A stretch of 7,501 bases of DNA, taken from assembly GCA_958346935.1 (NCBI GenBank), contig CATVTM010000088.1, forward strand, positions 1-7,501, in the 5' to 3' direction. The notes below the pieces were generated by a model. The model searched no databases, was not told the origin of the DNA, and was given only the letters and a program-made list of their open reading frames with translations. Each line of letters begins with the position of its first letter. The stretch's first letter is position 1. The position numbers and the translations under genes are program-made. The stretch comes from an uncultured Collinsella sp. (lineage in GTDB: Bacteria > Actinomycetota > Coriobacteriia > Coriobacteriales > Coriobacteriaceae). Below are positions 1 to 7,168 of the stretch, one piece after another.

Positions 1-33
1 TCGTCTTGCTCTTCTTGCGAGAATGTCGTTCAT
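1..33 (-). CDS. 5' end of a second surface-protein gene, tandem paralogue (partial)
   Basis: An ATG at 33-31 opens a frame running off the left edge and reading MNDILARRARR. This is identical to the first 11 residues of the complete gene at 62-1060. The ribosome binding site (GAGGTG on the minus strand, about 5 bases before the ATG) is also identical. It starts only 28 bp after the stop codon of the upstream gene, with no room for a terminator, so the two are probably co-transcribed. By inference it encodes another secreted protein with the same signal-peptide start. Nothing beyond residue 11 can be seen, so it could be a full paralogue or a decayed duplicate. Confidence 0.7.
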   Translation of the reverse strand, partial: MNDILARRARR

Positions 34-55
34 CTCGGCACCTCATTTCAAGGGT
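1..55. repeat. 55-bp direct repeat, copy 1
   Basis: Identical base for base to 1028-1082. It covers the first 11 codons of the partial minus-strand gene plus the 22 bases before its start codon. The left border lies at or beyond the window edge. Confidence 0.95.
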
Positions 56-61
56 CGGAGG

Positions 62-1060
62 CTATTTTGAGTTCTTGATGCGGCGGGTGGCTGTGGCGGT
101 TATTCCGAGTCCCATGGCGGCGATTCCTGCTAGTGCGATTGCGCTCGGCGTTGTGTCGCCGGTGTTTGCGAGCTTGTCGGCGGTCGCATTCGCCTGCTTG
201 CCGTTGCTCGAGTTCGCCTGCTTGGAGGGGCTCGGTGCGGCGTCTTTGCCGGTCGCGGGCGAGCCGGCGGGCTGTGCCGTCTCGGCCGGTTGCGCCGAGC
301 CGGAGGGAGGCGTCGTCTCGGTGGGTTTCGTTATCTCGGGCGAGGTGGCCTTGTCTGCTGCGGCTTTCGCCTCTTCGTATGCCTTGCAGGCGTCGTCATA
401 GGCCGTTTGCGCTTTTTTCAAATTGTCGAGGAGCGCATCTCGCTTGGCTGTTTCCTCGTCGATGTGGGCTTTGACTTCCTCCGCCGCACTTTCGAATCTC
501 TGAACCTGTCTTTCCTGGCTTTCGAGGCGGCGTTTGTAGCTGTCAAGCGTCGTTTTGCAAGACTCTTCTTGCAATTTTGCCGCCATGATTTCGGAGCGCA
601 ACTGTTTAATAGCTTCGCTGGGCGCCTCGTCGCCGAGTGCCTTAAGTGCCTCTAATTTTGCCTGAAGGCTGCTTACCAGGTTGCTGGCCTCGTCGTATTT
701 GGCTTGGGCTGCATCGACGTTCGCTTGCATGGCAGGAAGGAGTTCCCTACATTCGGCGGCATGCGCCAGCATAATGTCGCGGAGCTCTTGATCACTGGCA
801 ATCATATTATTGATTCCCGCAATTCTCTCGGGACTTGCGGCGTCCTCCGCTGCTTTGAGTTTTTTGAGCGCTTCCTGCATGGCCGCATGCGCTTTTTCTT
901 TTGCGGCGGCCGCATCTTCCGACTGCAGGGCAACTGCATCGATGGGAGCGCTGGCTTCTGCCGCGATCGCCGTTACGGGGGCGATTCCCGCGGCAAGTGC
1001 CAGGGAAAGGGCGATGCCCATGGTTGCTCGTCTTGCTCTTCTTGCGAGAATGTCGTTCAT
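62..1060 (-). CDS. Secreted coiled-coil protein with LANTG cell-wall anchor
   Basis: This is a 332-residue probable surface protein of unknown function. Residues 1-34 look like a signal peptide: an Arg-rich n-region (RRARR, 7-11), a hydrophobic core at about 14-27, and a likely cleavage site near AIAA (31-34). Residues about 45-240 are rich in Ala, Glu, Lys, Gln and Leu and are predicted by eye to be long coiled-coil helices. Residues about 241-296 are a Pro/Thr/Ser/Ala-rich spacer of the kind that crosses the cell wall. The C-terminus is a sorting signal: LANTG (297-301), a hydrophobic stretch (about 305-325) and a basic tail, RRIKNSK. LAxTG is known as a motif of class E sortases in Actinobacteria, so covalent anchoring is inferred. 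The ATG at 1060 is supported by GAGGTG just upstream. No enzymatic domain is recognisable. It could be an adhesin-like stalk or a structural wall protein. Confidence 0.85.
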   Translation of the reverse strand: MNDILARRARRATMGIALSLALAAGIAPVTAIAAEASAPIDAVALQSEDAAAAKEKAHAAMQEALKKLKAAEDAASPERIAGINNMIASDQELRDIMLAHAAECRELLPAMQANVDAAQAKYDEASNLVSSLQAKLEALKALGDEAPSEAIKQLRSEIMAAKLQEESCKTTLDSYKRRLESQERQVQRFESAAEEVKAHIDEETAKRDALLDNLKKAQTAYDDACKAYEEAKAAADKATSPEITKPTETTPPSGSAQPAETAQPAGSPATGKDAAPSPSKQANSSNGKQANATADKLANTGDTTPSAIALAGIAAMGLGITATATRRIKNSK

Positions 1061-1082
1061 CTCGGCACCTCATTTCAAGGGT
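1028..1082. repeat. 55-bp direct repeat, copy 2
   Basis: Identical to 1-55. It covers the first 11 codons of the wall-anchored protein gene and its ribosome binding site. The match breaks down just upstream of the binding site (at 1083) and, on the coding side, just inside the signal peptide as far as can be seen. Confidence 0.95.
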
Positions 1083-1110
1083 TGGCGACTCACTTGGTAG
1101 CACTAATGTA

Positions 1111-1140
1111 AGTATATCAGGCGATTAACCCGCTCTTGAA
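1111..1140 (-). promoter_or_regulatory. Probable promoter of the wall-anchored protein gene
   Basis: On the minus strand, TATACT (1116-1111) is preceded directly by TGA, giving an extended -10 (TGN-TATACT). A weak -35, TTCAAG (1140-1135), lies 18 bases upstream. The implied transcription start near 1104 leaves a leader of about 43 bases with the ribosome binding site. Identified by eye only. Confidence 0.5.
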
Positions 1141-1162
1141 TCTCGCCAGAAATAACGAGCTG

Positions 1163-1192
1163 TTTACTCGTCTTTTGGGCCCACCGTACTAT
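1163..1192 (+). promoter_or_regulatory. Probable promoter of the ABC exporter operon
   Basis: TTTACT (1163-1168), an 18-base spacer, then TACTAT (1187-1192), each matching the consensus hexamer at four of six positions. Transcription would start near 1199, consistent with translation from the ATG at 1237 rather than from the TTG at 1204 or GTG at 1210. It lies back to back with the minus-strand promoter at 1111-1140. Confidence 0.4.
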
Positions 1193-1236
1193 CATGGTTC
1201 GAATTGAGTGTGAATGATGATAGGGAGCGCCTTTTT

Positions 1237-3078
1237 ATGATTGAGCTGCTCAGGCGTTTTGGCGGTAAGTTTCGCCGATATATGGTGATCGGCCCTGCGT
1301 GCAAGTTGATCGAAGTGATCTTTGACCTGCTGACGCCGCTCGTGATTGCCCAGATGATCGACAAGGGCATCGGCTCGCACGACGTGAGCGCCGTTATCCA
1401 CTACGGCATGCTACTTGCCGCCATGGCCGTGATCGGCATCTCGTTTACGCTCGTTTGCCAAAAGATGGCGGCGCTCACCTCACAGGGCATGGGCACCGAT
1501 ATTCGCGGCGCGCTCTATGAGCATATCAACAAGCTGAGCTATGCCGAGCTCGATCGCTTTGGTACGCCGTCGCTCATCACGCGCATCACCAACGACGTCA
1601 ACCAAGTCCAGCTCGCCGTGGCGCTGGGCGTGCGCATGCTCATCCGCTGGCCTTTCCTGGCGGTGGGCTCCATGGTTGCGGCCCTTGCCATCGACCTTAA
1701 GCTCGGCATTATCTTTTTGATCTGCACGCCCGCCATCGGCCTGGTGTTTTGGTTTGTCATGGCGTGCTGCATTCCCTACTACAAGCAGTTGCAGGCCAAG
1801 CTCGATCGCATCGCGCTTATTTGCCGCGAGGGGCTTTCGGGCGCCCGTGTGGTCCGCGCGTTTGTGCGCGAGGATCACGAGCGCGAGCGTTTTGCTCAGG
1901 CTGCCGATGACCAAGCACATGTCGCAATCGCGGTGGGCAAGCTCTCGTCGATTCTCAACCCCGTCACGTTTCTTGTGATGAACCTGGGCGTGTGCGCCAT
2001 CCTGTGGGTGGGCGGTATCCAGGTCAACGTGGGCGAGCTCACGCAGGGCCAGGTCATGGCGTTTGTGAACTACATGACGCAGACGCTCACCTCCATCGTG
2101 TACGTCGCCAACCTGGTTGTGGTCTTTACCAAGGCGAGCGCCAGCGCGTCGCGCATCAACGAGGTGCTCAATTGCATGCCGAGCATCACCGACGAGGACA
2201 ACGAGACGGTCGCACTGCCCGAGCCGGGCAATGTCGCTCCCGTTCCTGCGCTGAGCTTTGACCATGCGAGCTTCTCGTTTGGCGCCGGCGCGGCCAATGC
2301 TGTCAACGATGTGACTCTGGAGTTGCCGCTGGGCAAAACGCTCGGCATTATCGGCGGCACAGGCAGCGGCAAGTCCACGCTCGTTTCGCTCATCCCGCGC
2401 CTGTACGACGCGGGCGTCGGCAGCGTGAGCGTGATGGGTGCCGATGTGCGCGCCTGGCCGCTCGATCAGCTGCGCCACGTGGTCGCGACCGTCCCGCAGC
2501 GCGCGTCGCTGGTGAGCGGCACCATTCGCAGCAACCTGACCTGGCGCGATGAAGCCGCGACCGACGAGGAGCTCTGGGCGGCACTCGACATGGCGCAGGC
2601 AAGCGAGTTCGTGCGCAACAAGCCGCGGGGGCTCGACGCCCCGGTCGAGGCGGGCGGCAAGAACTTCAGCGGCGGTCAGCGCCAGCGCCTGACCATTGCG
2701 CGTGCTCTGGTGGGCTCGCCGCAGATCCTGATCATGGATGATTCCGCATCGGCGCTCGACTTTAAGACTGACGCGGCGCTTCGCCGTGCCAACCGCGAGC
2801 GCAGTGTGCGCGGTGCCGCCGAGGGCGGGTTGCCGCTGACGACGGTGATCGTGAGCCAACGCGTTTCAACCGTGCGCGATGCCGACATAATCTGCGTGCT
2901 CGATCACGGCTCGGTCGCGGGCCTGGGCACGCACGATGAGCTGTACGCGACCTGCCAGCTCTACCGCGAGATTTGCCAGTCGCAGCTGCGCCGCGAGGAG
3001 CTCGAGGGCCAGCAGGGGAGCGCGGCGCCCGCTTCGGACTCCGCCCCGGCATCCACCTGCGCAAAGGAGGGCTGCTAA
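1237..3078 (+). CDS. Heterodimeric ABC exporter, subunit with degenerate ATP site
   Basis: A 613-residue half-transporter: an exporter-type membrane domain with six helices (about 15-300), then an ATPase domain (about 340-560). It shows Walker A GGTGSGKST (373-381), Q-loop Gln421, an intact signature SGGQ (478-481) and Walker B ILIMD (497-501). The next residue is Asp502, not the catalytic Glu, and the switch His is replaced by Gln541 (SQRVST). This matches the degenerate half of heterodimeric exporters such as TM287/288, LmrCD or BmrCD. The partner is the next gene. The C-terminus is a low-complexity Ala/Ser tail. I chose the ATG at 1237 because AGGGAG (1222-1227) sits 9 bases before it; in-frame TTG 1204 and GTG 1210 lack a ribosome binding site. 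Substrate cannot be read from sequence; drugs, lipids or peptides are the family range. Confidence 0.93.
   Translation: MIELLRRFGGKFRRYMVIGPACKLIEVIFDLLTPLVIAQMIDKGIGSHDVSAVIHYGMLLAAMAVIGISFTLVCQKMAALTSQGMGTDIRGALYEHINKLSYAELDRFGTPSLITRITNDVNQVQLAVALGVRMLIRWPFLAVGSMVAALAIDLKLGIIFLICTPAIGLVFWFVMACCIPYYKQLQAKLDRIALICREGLSGARVVRAFVREDHERERFAQAADDQAHVAIAVGKLSSILNPVTFLVMNLGVCAILWVGGIQVNVGELTQGQVMAFVNYMTQTLTSIVYVANLVVVFTKASASASRINEVLNCMPSITDEDNETVALPEPGNVAPVPALSFDHASFSFGAGAANAVNDVTLELPLGKTLGIIGGTGSGKSTLVSLIPRLYDAGVGSVSVMGADVRAWPLDQLRHVVATVPQRASLVSGTIRSNLTWRDEAATDEELWAALDMAQASEFVRNKPRGLDAPVEAGGKNFSGGQRQRLTIARALVGSPQILIMDDSASALDFKTDAALRRANRERSVRGAAEGGLPLTTVIVSQRVSTVRDADIICVLDHGSVAGLGTHDELYATCQLYREICQSQLRREELEGQQGSAAPASDSAPASTCAKEGC
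3063..3070 (+). promoter_or_regulatory. Near-perfect ribosome binding site of the second exporter subunit
   Basis: AAAGGAGG lies inside the last codons of the first subunit gene, 8 bases before the ATG at 3079. The upstream TAA (3076-3078) abuts that ATG directly. This points to tight translational coupling and balanced production of the two subunits. Confidence 0.85.
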
Positions 3079-4938
3079 ATGAATCCGTATACTTCTTCCG
3101 GTTCGGTCGCCACGATGACGGCCAACGTGTCCGGCAACGACAAGCTCAACGACCTGGGCGACGGTCCGCGCCAGCCCGGCGACCCCGAGCGTTATCCTGT
3201 GGGTGCGGTGACCCACCGTCTGATGGGCTACGTTCGTCCACACCGCATTTCGTTTGCGGCGTCGTTTGTGAGCGCAGCCATCTCGGTGATCTTGCAGCTC
3301 TACACGCCCATCCTCATCGGCGAGGGCATCGACCTTATCGTTGCCGCCGGACGGGTGGACTTTGACGCGCTGTTGCCGCTCGTCACCAGGCTCGCGATCG
3401 TCGTGGTTGGTGCCGCGGCCTTCCAGTGGCTGCAGGGCTATTGCGTCAACCGCCTGTCCTACGAGACGGTGCGCGACATGCGCGTGGAGGCGAGCGACAA
3501 GCTCAGTCGCATGCCGCTCAGCTTTATCGACAGTCATGCCCATGGCGACCTTATGAGTCGCGTGGTCAACGACATCGACCAGGTGGGCGATGGTCTGCTG
3601 CAGGGCTTTACCCAGCTTTTCACCGGCGTTATCACCATCGTGGGCACGCTCGCGTTTATGCTCTCCATTAACCTGACCATGACGCTCGTGGTGGTACTCG
3701 TCACGCCGCTTTCCATTTTTGCAGCCGGTGCTATTGCCAAGCTCTCCAACAAGAGCTTTACGGCTCAGCAGCGCATTCAGGGCCAACTGGGCGGCCATAT
3801 CGAGGAATACGTGGGCGAGCAAAAGCTCGTGGACGCCTTTGCCTATGGCTCGCGCGCTCAGCAGCGCTTCGATGCCTTCAACGCCGAGCTCTACACGGCG
3901 GGCGAGCGCGCGCAGTTTATGGGTTCGCTCTCCAATCCCGGCACGCGCTTTATCAACAACATCATCTATGCCGTGGTAGCCGTGATCGGCTGCGTGGGCG
4001 TGATCACGGGGGTGCCCGCGGCACTCACGGTGGGCGGCGTGCAGATCTTCCTGTCCTACGCCAACCAGTACACCAAGCCGTTCAACGAAGTCACCAACGT
4101 CATCACGCAGATCCAGACCGCGTACGCCTCGGCGCGCCGCATGTTTGCGCTGCTCGATGCGCGCGAGCAGGAGCCCGACGCCGCAGATGCCGTTGAGCTC
4201 ACTGCCCCGAAGGGCGAGGTCGTCTTTGAGCATGTGGACTTTAGCTACGTGCCCGACCGCAAACTGCTGCGGGACATCTGCATCGACGCCAAGCCCGGCA
4301 TGCGCTTTGCCCTCGTCGGCCCCACGGGCTGCGGCAAGACGACGCTTATCAACCTGCTGCTGCGCTTTTACGATATCGATGCCGGGCGCATCGTGGTCGA
4401 CGGGCATTCCTCGCGCGACTACACGCGTGAGAGCCTGCGCCGCGCCTTTGGAATGGTGCTGCAGGACACCTGGCTGTTTGAGGGCACGGTGGCCCAGAAT
4501 ATCGCCTACGGTTGCCCCGACGCCACGCGCGAGCAGATCATCGAGGCCGCCAAGCGCGCGCATGCGCACAAGTTTATCGTGCAGCTTCCCGACGGCTACG
4601 ACACGGTGATCGGCGAGGACGGCGGCACGTTTAGCCAGGGTCAAAAGCAGCTGCTGTGCATCGCGCGCGTCATGCTCACCGATCCGGCGATTCTGCTGCT
4701 GGACGAGGCAACGTCGAGCATCGATACACGTACCGAGCTGCAGGTGCAGGCGGCATTTGACGAGCTCATGGCCGGCCGCACGAGCTTTGTCGTGGCGCAC
4801 CGCCTGTCGACGATCCGCAATGCCGACTGCATCCTAGTGATGCGCGACGGCGAGATTATCGAGCGCGGCACGCACGACGAACTGCTCGCGGCAGGCGGCT
4901 TCTACGCCGAGCTCTACCGCAGCCAATTCGCCCAGTAA
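3079..4938 (+). CDS. Heterodimeric ABC exporter, subunit with catalytic Walker B
   Basis: A 619-residue half-transporter and partner of the preceding gene, which it abuts with no spacer. A polar N-terminal extension of about 50 residues precedes six membrane helices (TM1 about 57-85, TM2 95-122, TM3-TM4 178-222, TM5 293-313, TM6 320-345). The ATPase domain has Walker A GPTGCGKTT (414-422), Q-loop Gln462, Walker B ILLLD (538-542) with catalytic Glu543, and switch His574 (AHRLST). Its signature is SQGQ (519-522) instead of SGGQ. In a heterodimer this weak signature faces the Asp502/Gln541 site of the partner, while its own complete Walker B meets the partner's intact SGGQ. One consensus and one degenerate ATP site result. 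The start is fixed by AAAGGAGG 8 bases upstream. Substrate unknown. Confidence 0.93.
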   Translation: MNPYTSSGSVATMTANVSGNDKLNDLGDGPRQPGDPERYPVGAVTHRLMGYVRPHRISFAASFVSAAISVILQLYTPILIGEGIDLIVAAGRVDFDALLPLVTRLAIVVVGAAAFQWLQGYCVNRLSYETVRDMRVEASDKLSRMPLSFIDSHAHGDLMSRVVNDIDQVGDGLLQGFTQLFTGVITIVGTLAFMLSINLTMTLVVVLVTPLSIFAAGAIAKLSNKSFTAQQRIQGQLGGHIEEYVGEQKLVDAFAYGSRAQQRFDAFNAELYTAGERAQFMGSLSNPGTRFINNIIYAVVAVIGCVGVITGVPAALTVGGVQIFLSYANQYTKPFNEVTNVITQIQTAYASARRMFALLDAREQEPDAADAVELTAPKGEVVFEHVDFSYVPDRKLLRDICIDAKPGMRFALVGPTGCGKTTLINLLLRFYDIDAGRIVVDGHSSRDYTRESLRRAFGMVLQDTWLFEGTVAQNIAYGCPDATREQIIEAAKRAHAHKFIVQLPDGYDTVIGEDGGTFSQGQKQLLCIARVMLTDPAILLLDEATSSIDTRTELQVQAAFDELMAGRTSFVVAHRLSTIRNADCILVMRDGEIIERGTHDELLAAGGFYAELYRSQFAQ

Positions 4939-4965
4939 GCAAGACGCGGGACGTATAACGCAGCG

Positions 4966-6231
4966 CTAGGGCGCGAGCGTGTCAACGGGGGCAACGATGA
5001 TGCCCTCGGGCGTTGTGTGGACCGGCATGCCGAACCCGATGACGATGAGTTTGGCCGCGGGAGGCCTCTCGCCGCGTTCGACCAGCTTGCGCTCGAGTCG
5101 AAGCAGGTTTGCAGATGCCTCGGGGATCTGCGGGCTTCCGAGTTTTACTTCCACGGCAATCCAAGTTCCATCGCGCCTGTGTATGACGGCGTCGACCTCG
5201 AGATCGTCGGCGTCGTGGTAGTGGGACACCGATGAGTCATTTGCGGCGGCATAGACCTTAAGGTCGTGCAGGACGAGGGATTCGAAGAGCAGCCCCAGCG
5301 TCTTCGGGTCGGATGCCAATGACTCCGGATTTGCTCCGAGCAGCGCGACGGCAAGCGAAGGGTCGGCGAGGTGCCTTTTCGCACTTTGCCGCAGCTTTAC
5401 CGGCGACCTGAGCGCCGGATGCCAAGCCGGGATATCGTCGACGATGTGTATCCTACGCAAAGCATCTGTATAGCGCCTCAGCGTACTTCTCGATACATCA
5501 CCGCCGAGGTCTTTCTCAAGAGACTTTTCGCCGGCAAGAGTGGATTCGTTGCGCGCAAGCGAAGACAGAAGGGCCCTGACTTTCTCCGGGTCACGCTTCA
5601 CGCCGTCAACCTTCGAAACGTCCGATTCGCAGACGCCATCGATGTAGGCAGCGGATATTCGCATTGCATCGGCAGTCGGCTTGCCAACCGCCTGAGGCCA
5701 ACCGCCACGACATAGCAAATCGGCGATGCCGGCGATGCCGTTGATGGATCCAAGTGCCGCTTTGATGGCGCATCCGTTAAGCAGTGATTCGAGCGAGACC
5801 GCCCTTGTGGAAACTCCGAGTTCGGCCAGAGTCATTGTTTCCATGCGCAAGCGTGATATGCGCCCGATGCCGCTGTGCATCGGTTGGTCGGCATCATTTG
5901 GCGTTGCTGACCCCGTAAGCAAAAACTGCCCTGGCTCACCAGCCCTACGATCGCATTCAAAACGTATTGCGTCCCACAGTTTCGGCTCTTCCTGCCACTC
6001 ATCGATGAGCCTCGGTGTTGCGCCGACTATCGCTTGAGCCGGGTCGATCTTGGCAAGCTGCAACGCGGCAAAGTCTCCGGCTGGGTCGGAGAGGGACAGC
6101 GATGATTCGGCGAATCGCTGGGCCGTAGTCGTTTTTCCGCACCACTTCGGTCCCTGAATGAGTACGGCACCAAAAATGCCAAGATCGCGTTCGATTGAAC
6201 GATCGATACATCTATCCATATATCCATTCAT
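4966..6231 (-). CDS. Stand-alone AAA ATPase, AAA_14/DUF4143 family
   Basis: A 421-residue protein. The N-terminal P-loop ATPase has Walker A GPKWCGKT (27-34), Walker B RLIDEWQ (74-80) and a sensor-like LLTGSATP (104-111). A middle helical region resembling a winged helix (STLRRYTDALRRIHIVDD) follows. The C-terminal DUF4143 part contains EVD (345-347) and EVK (361-363), spaced like the core of a PD-(D/E)xK nuclease fold. The family is widespread in gut bacteria and archaea, usually as single genes. Its function is not established, and nuclease activity is not demonstrated here. I chose the ATG at 6231 because GAGGA lies 5 bases upstream (6241-6237); an in-frame TTG at 6246 would add five residues without a ribosome binding site. 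The gene converges on the exporter operon with a 27-bp gap and no obvious terminator between them. It has an unusual repeat-bearing promoter. Confidence 0.88.
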   Translation of the reverse strand: MNGYMDRCIDRSIERDLGIFGAVLIQGPKWCGKTTTAQRFAESSLSLSDPAGDFAALQLAKIDPAQAIVGATPRLIDEWQEEPKLWDAIRFECDRRAGEPGQFLLTGSATPNDADQPMHSGIGRISRLRMETMTLAELGVSTRAVSLESLLNGCAIKAALGSINGIAGIADLLCRGGWPQAVGKPTADAMRISAAYIDGVCESDVSKVDGVKRDPEKVRALLSSLARNESTLAGEKSLEKDLGGDVSRSTLRRYTDALRRIHIVDDIPAWHPALRSPVKLRQSAKRHLADPSLAVALLGANPESLASDPKTLGLLFESLVLHDLKVYAAANDSSVSHYHDADDLEVDAVIHRRDGTWIAVEVKLGSPQIPEASANLLRLERKLVERGERPPAAKLIVIGFGMPVHTTPEGIIVAPVDTLAP

Positions 6232-6261
6232 AGAATTCCTCGCCAATCATAGAGCCGTCAT

Positions 6262-6290
6262 GTTATATAGTATTCTACCAGCGCGTGAAA
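6262..6290 (-). promoter_or_regulatory. Probable promoter of the DUF4143 ATPase gene
   Basis: On the minus strand, TATAAC (6267-6262) is a five-of-six -10 box. The hexamer 17 bases upstream, TTTCAC (6290-6285), is a poor -35 and is exactly the start of repeat unit 1 of the array at 6285-6421. A weak -35 overlapped by repeats suggests, by inference, control by a protein that binds the repeats. Confidence 0.5.
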
Positions 6291-6421
6291 CATTTTAACG
6301 ACAATCTGTGACACAATTTGACGATGTCTTGTGAAACAAATTGATGATATCGCGTGATGCAATTTGGCGAAGTTTCGGAAACCACCTTTTGGCCATCTGT
6401 GAAGCACTTTGCGGCGGCATT
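6285..6421. repeat. Six degenerate direct repeats of about 23 bp
   Basis: Units start at 6285, 6308, 6331, 6354, 6377 and 6399, so the period is 23, 23, 23, 23 and 22 bases. The 18-base core GTGAAACAATTTGACGAT is matched at 15, 17, 16, 14, 8 and 12 positions respectively. The first four units are clear; the fifth is eroded and supported mainly by its phase. There are no unique spacers, and 23 is not a multiple of three, so neither CRISPR nor coding repeats fit. The array sits directly upstream of the -10 box of the DUF4143 gene. Tandem operator sites are the best reading; iteron-like sites are an alternative. Confidence 0.75.
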
Positions 6422-6488
6422 AATCCAAGTACACGCGGTCCAAAATCCGTCCAAGGTGTCGTCTGCGTCGCTAATCGGCAGAAGTTGG

Positions 6489-6516
6489 TTTACATCTGTG
6501 GTTTTAGTACTAAGAT
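6489..6516 (+). promoter_or_regulatory. Probable promoter of the flavodoxin-like gene
   Basis: TTTACA (6489-6494), five of six to the consensus, a 16-base spacer, then TAAGAT (6511-6516), four of six. Transcription would begin near 6523, leaving about 46 bases before the GTG at 6569. It diverges from the ATPase promoter across the 23-bp repeat array. Confidence 0.45.
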
Positions 6517-6568
6517 ATGCTTCTAATAAATTGCATTAGTGGCTTTAGTTTTGGGGGAAACGAGCAAC

Positions 6569-7126
6569 GTGACTATGACATGCTCTTTGGTGGTTAACAG
6601 CAAGAGCGGTAATACCAGGATGGTTTCGGGCGCGATTAAGCGCGCTCTGCAGGCTGCGGGCGTTGAGTTTATCCACGCCGCGGCGTTGAGCGACGATGCG
6701 GATGCGGATCAAGTTGCGCTCGAGGCGCAGGGTGCCTGCGCGGCCGATACGGTGCTCGTCGGTTTTTGGTGCGACAAGGGCGCGTGCACGCCTTCGGTCG
6801 CGGCGTTGCTCTCCGCCTTGCACGGTAAGCGCGTCTTCCTGTTTGGCACCTGCGGTTTTGGCGCCGACCAGAGCTACTATCAGCAGATTATCGACCGCGT
6901 AACTTCCAATTTGGCTGGGGATGCCGAGCTTGCGGGCTGGGCAATGTGCCAGGGCAAGATGGGCCCCGCGGTCAAGCAGCGCTACGAGGCCATGCTCGAG
7001 CAAGATCCCGACAATGTCCGCTTTAAGATGCTGCTCGATAACTGGGTCGCCGCAAAGGATCACCCCACCAAGGAAGATCTGGACAACATGGCTGCAGCCG
7101 CCAAAAAGGCCGTGCTGGGGGAGTAG
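6569..7126 (+). CDS. Flavodoxin-like protein
   Basis: A 185-residue probable FMN-binding electron-transfer protein of the cytoplasm. The N-terminus has a beta strand and phosphate-binding loop, SLVVNSKSGNT (6-16), matching the flavodoxin S/T-x-S/T-G-N-T pattern. A second strand and loop, FLFGTCGFG, lies at about residues 90-98, where the flavin ring would be contacted. The C-terminal third (KMGPAVKQRYEAM onward) is helical and charged. Length is normal for a short-chain flavodoxin with a C-terminal extension. The start is uncertain: GTG 6569 has GGGGGAAA 8 bases upstream and fits the promoter; ATG 6575 would remove two residues; GTG 6539 would add ten residues with no ribosome binding site. 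It appears to be a single-gene unit. The redox partner is unknown. Confidence 0.85.
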   Translation: MTMTCSLVVNSKSGNTRMVSGAIKRALQAAGVEFIHAAALSDDADADQVALEAQGACAADTVLVGFWCDKGACTPSVAALLSALHGKRVFLFGTCGFGADQSYYQQIIDRVTSNLAGDAELAGWAMCQGKMGPAVKQRYEAMLEQDPDNVRFKMLLDNWVAAKDHPTKEDLDNMAAAAKKAVLGE

Positions 7127-7168
7127 CTCCCATCGCTGACGGCGGTCGGTCCATCTTTCTAAATGAAA

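Larger units (their letters stand above)
6232..6568. other. Divergent AT-rich intergenic region
   Basis: A 337-bp stretch without a credible gene, visibly richer in A and T than its neighbours. It holds the ATPase promoter, the 23-bp repeat array and the flavodoxin promoter. Between 6422 and 6488 I see nothing recognisable. Confidence 0.7.

Noticed and set aside
2866..4800. A 644-codon open frame on the minus strand, and a 459-codon one at 1480-2859
   Set aside because: Both lie antisense to the ABC exporter genes, whose motifs are unmistakable. The antisense proteins are rich in His, Arg, Ala and Asp with no recognisable domain, typical of shadows in high-GC genes.
4939..4965. Bidirectional terminator between the exporter operon and the ATPase gene
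   Set aside because: Only short GC-rich self-complementary stretches are present and there is no T-tract on either strand.
6285..6421. CRISPR array
   Set aside because: The repeats are directly adjacent with no unique spacers, are degenerate, and no cas gene is present.
6341..6539. Two small overlapping plus-strand open frames of 61 codons
   Set aside because: They start inside the 23-bp repeats, lack ribosome binding sites and cover the putative flavodoxin promoter.
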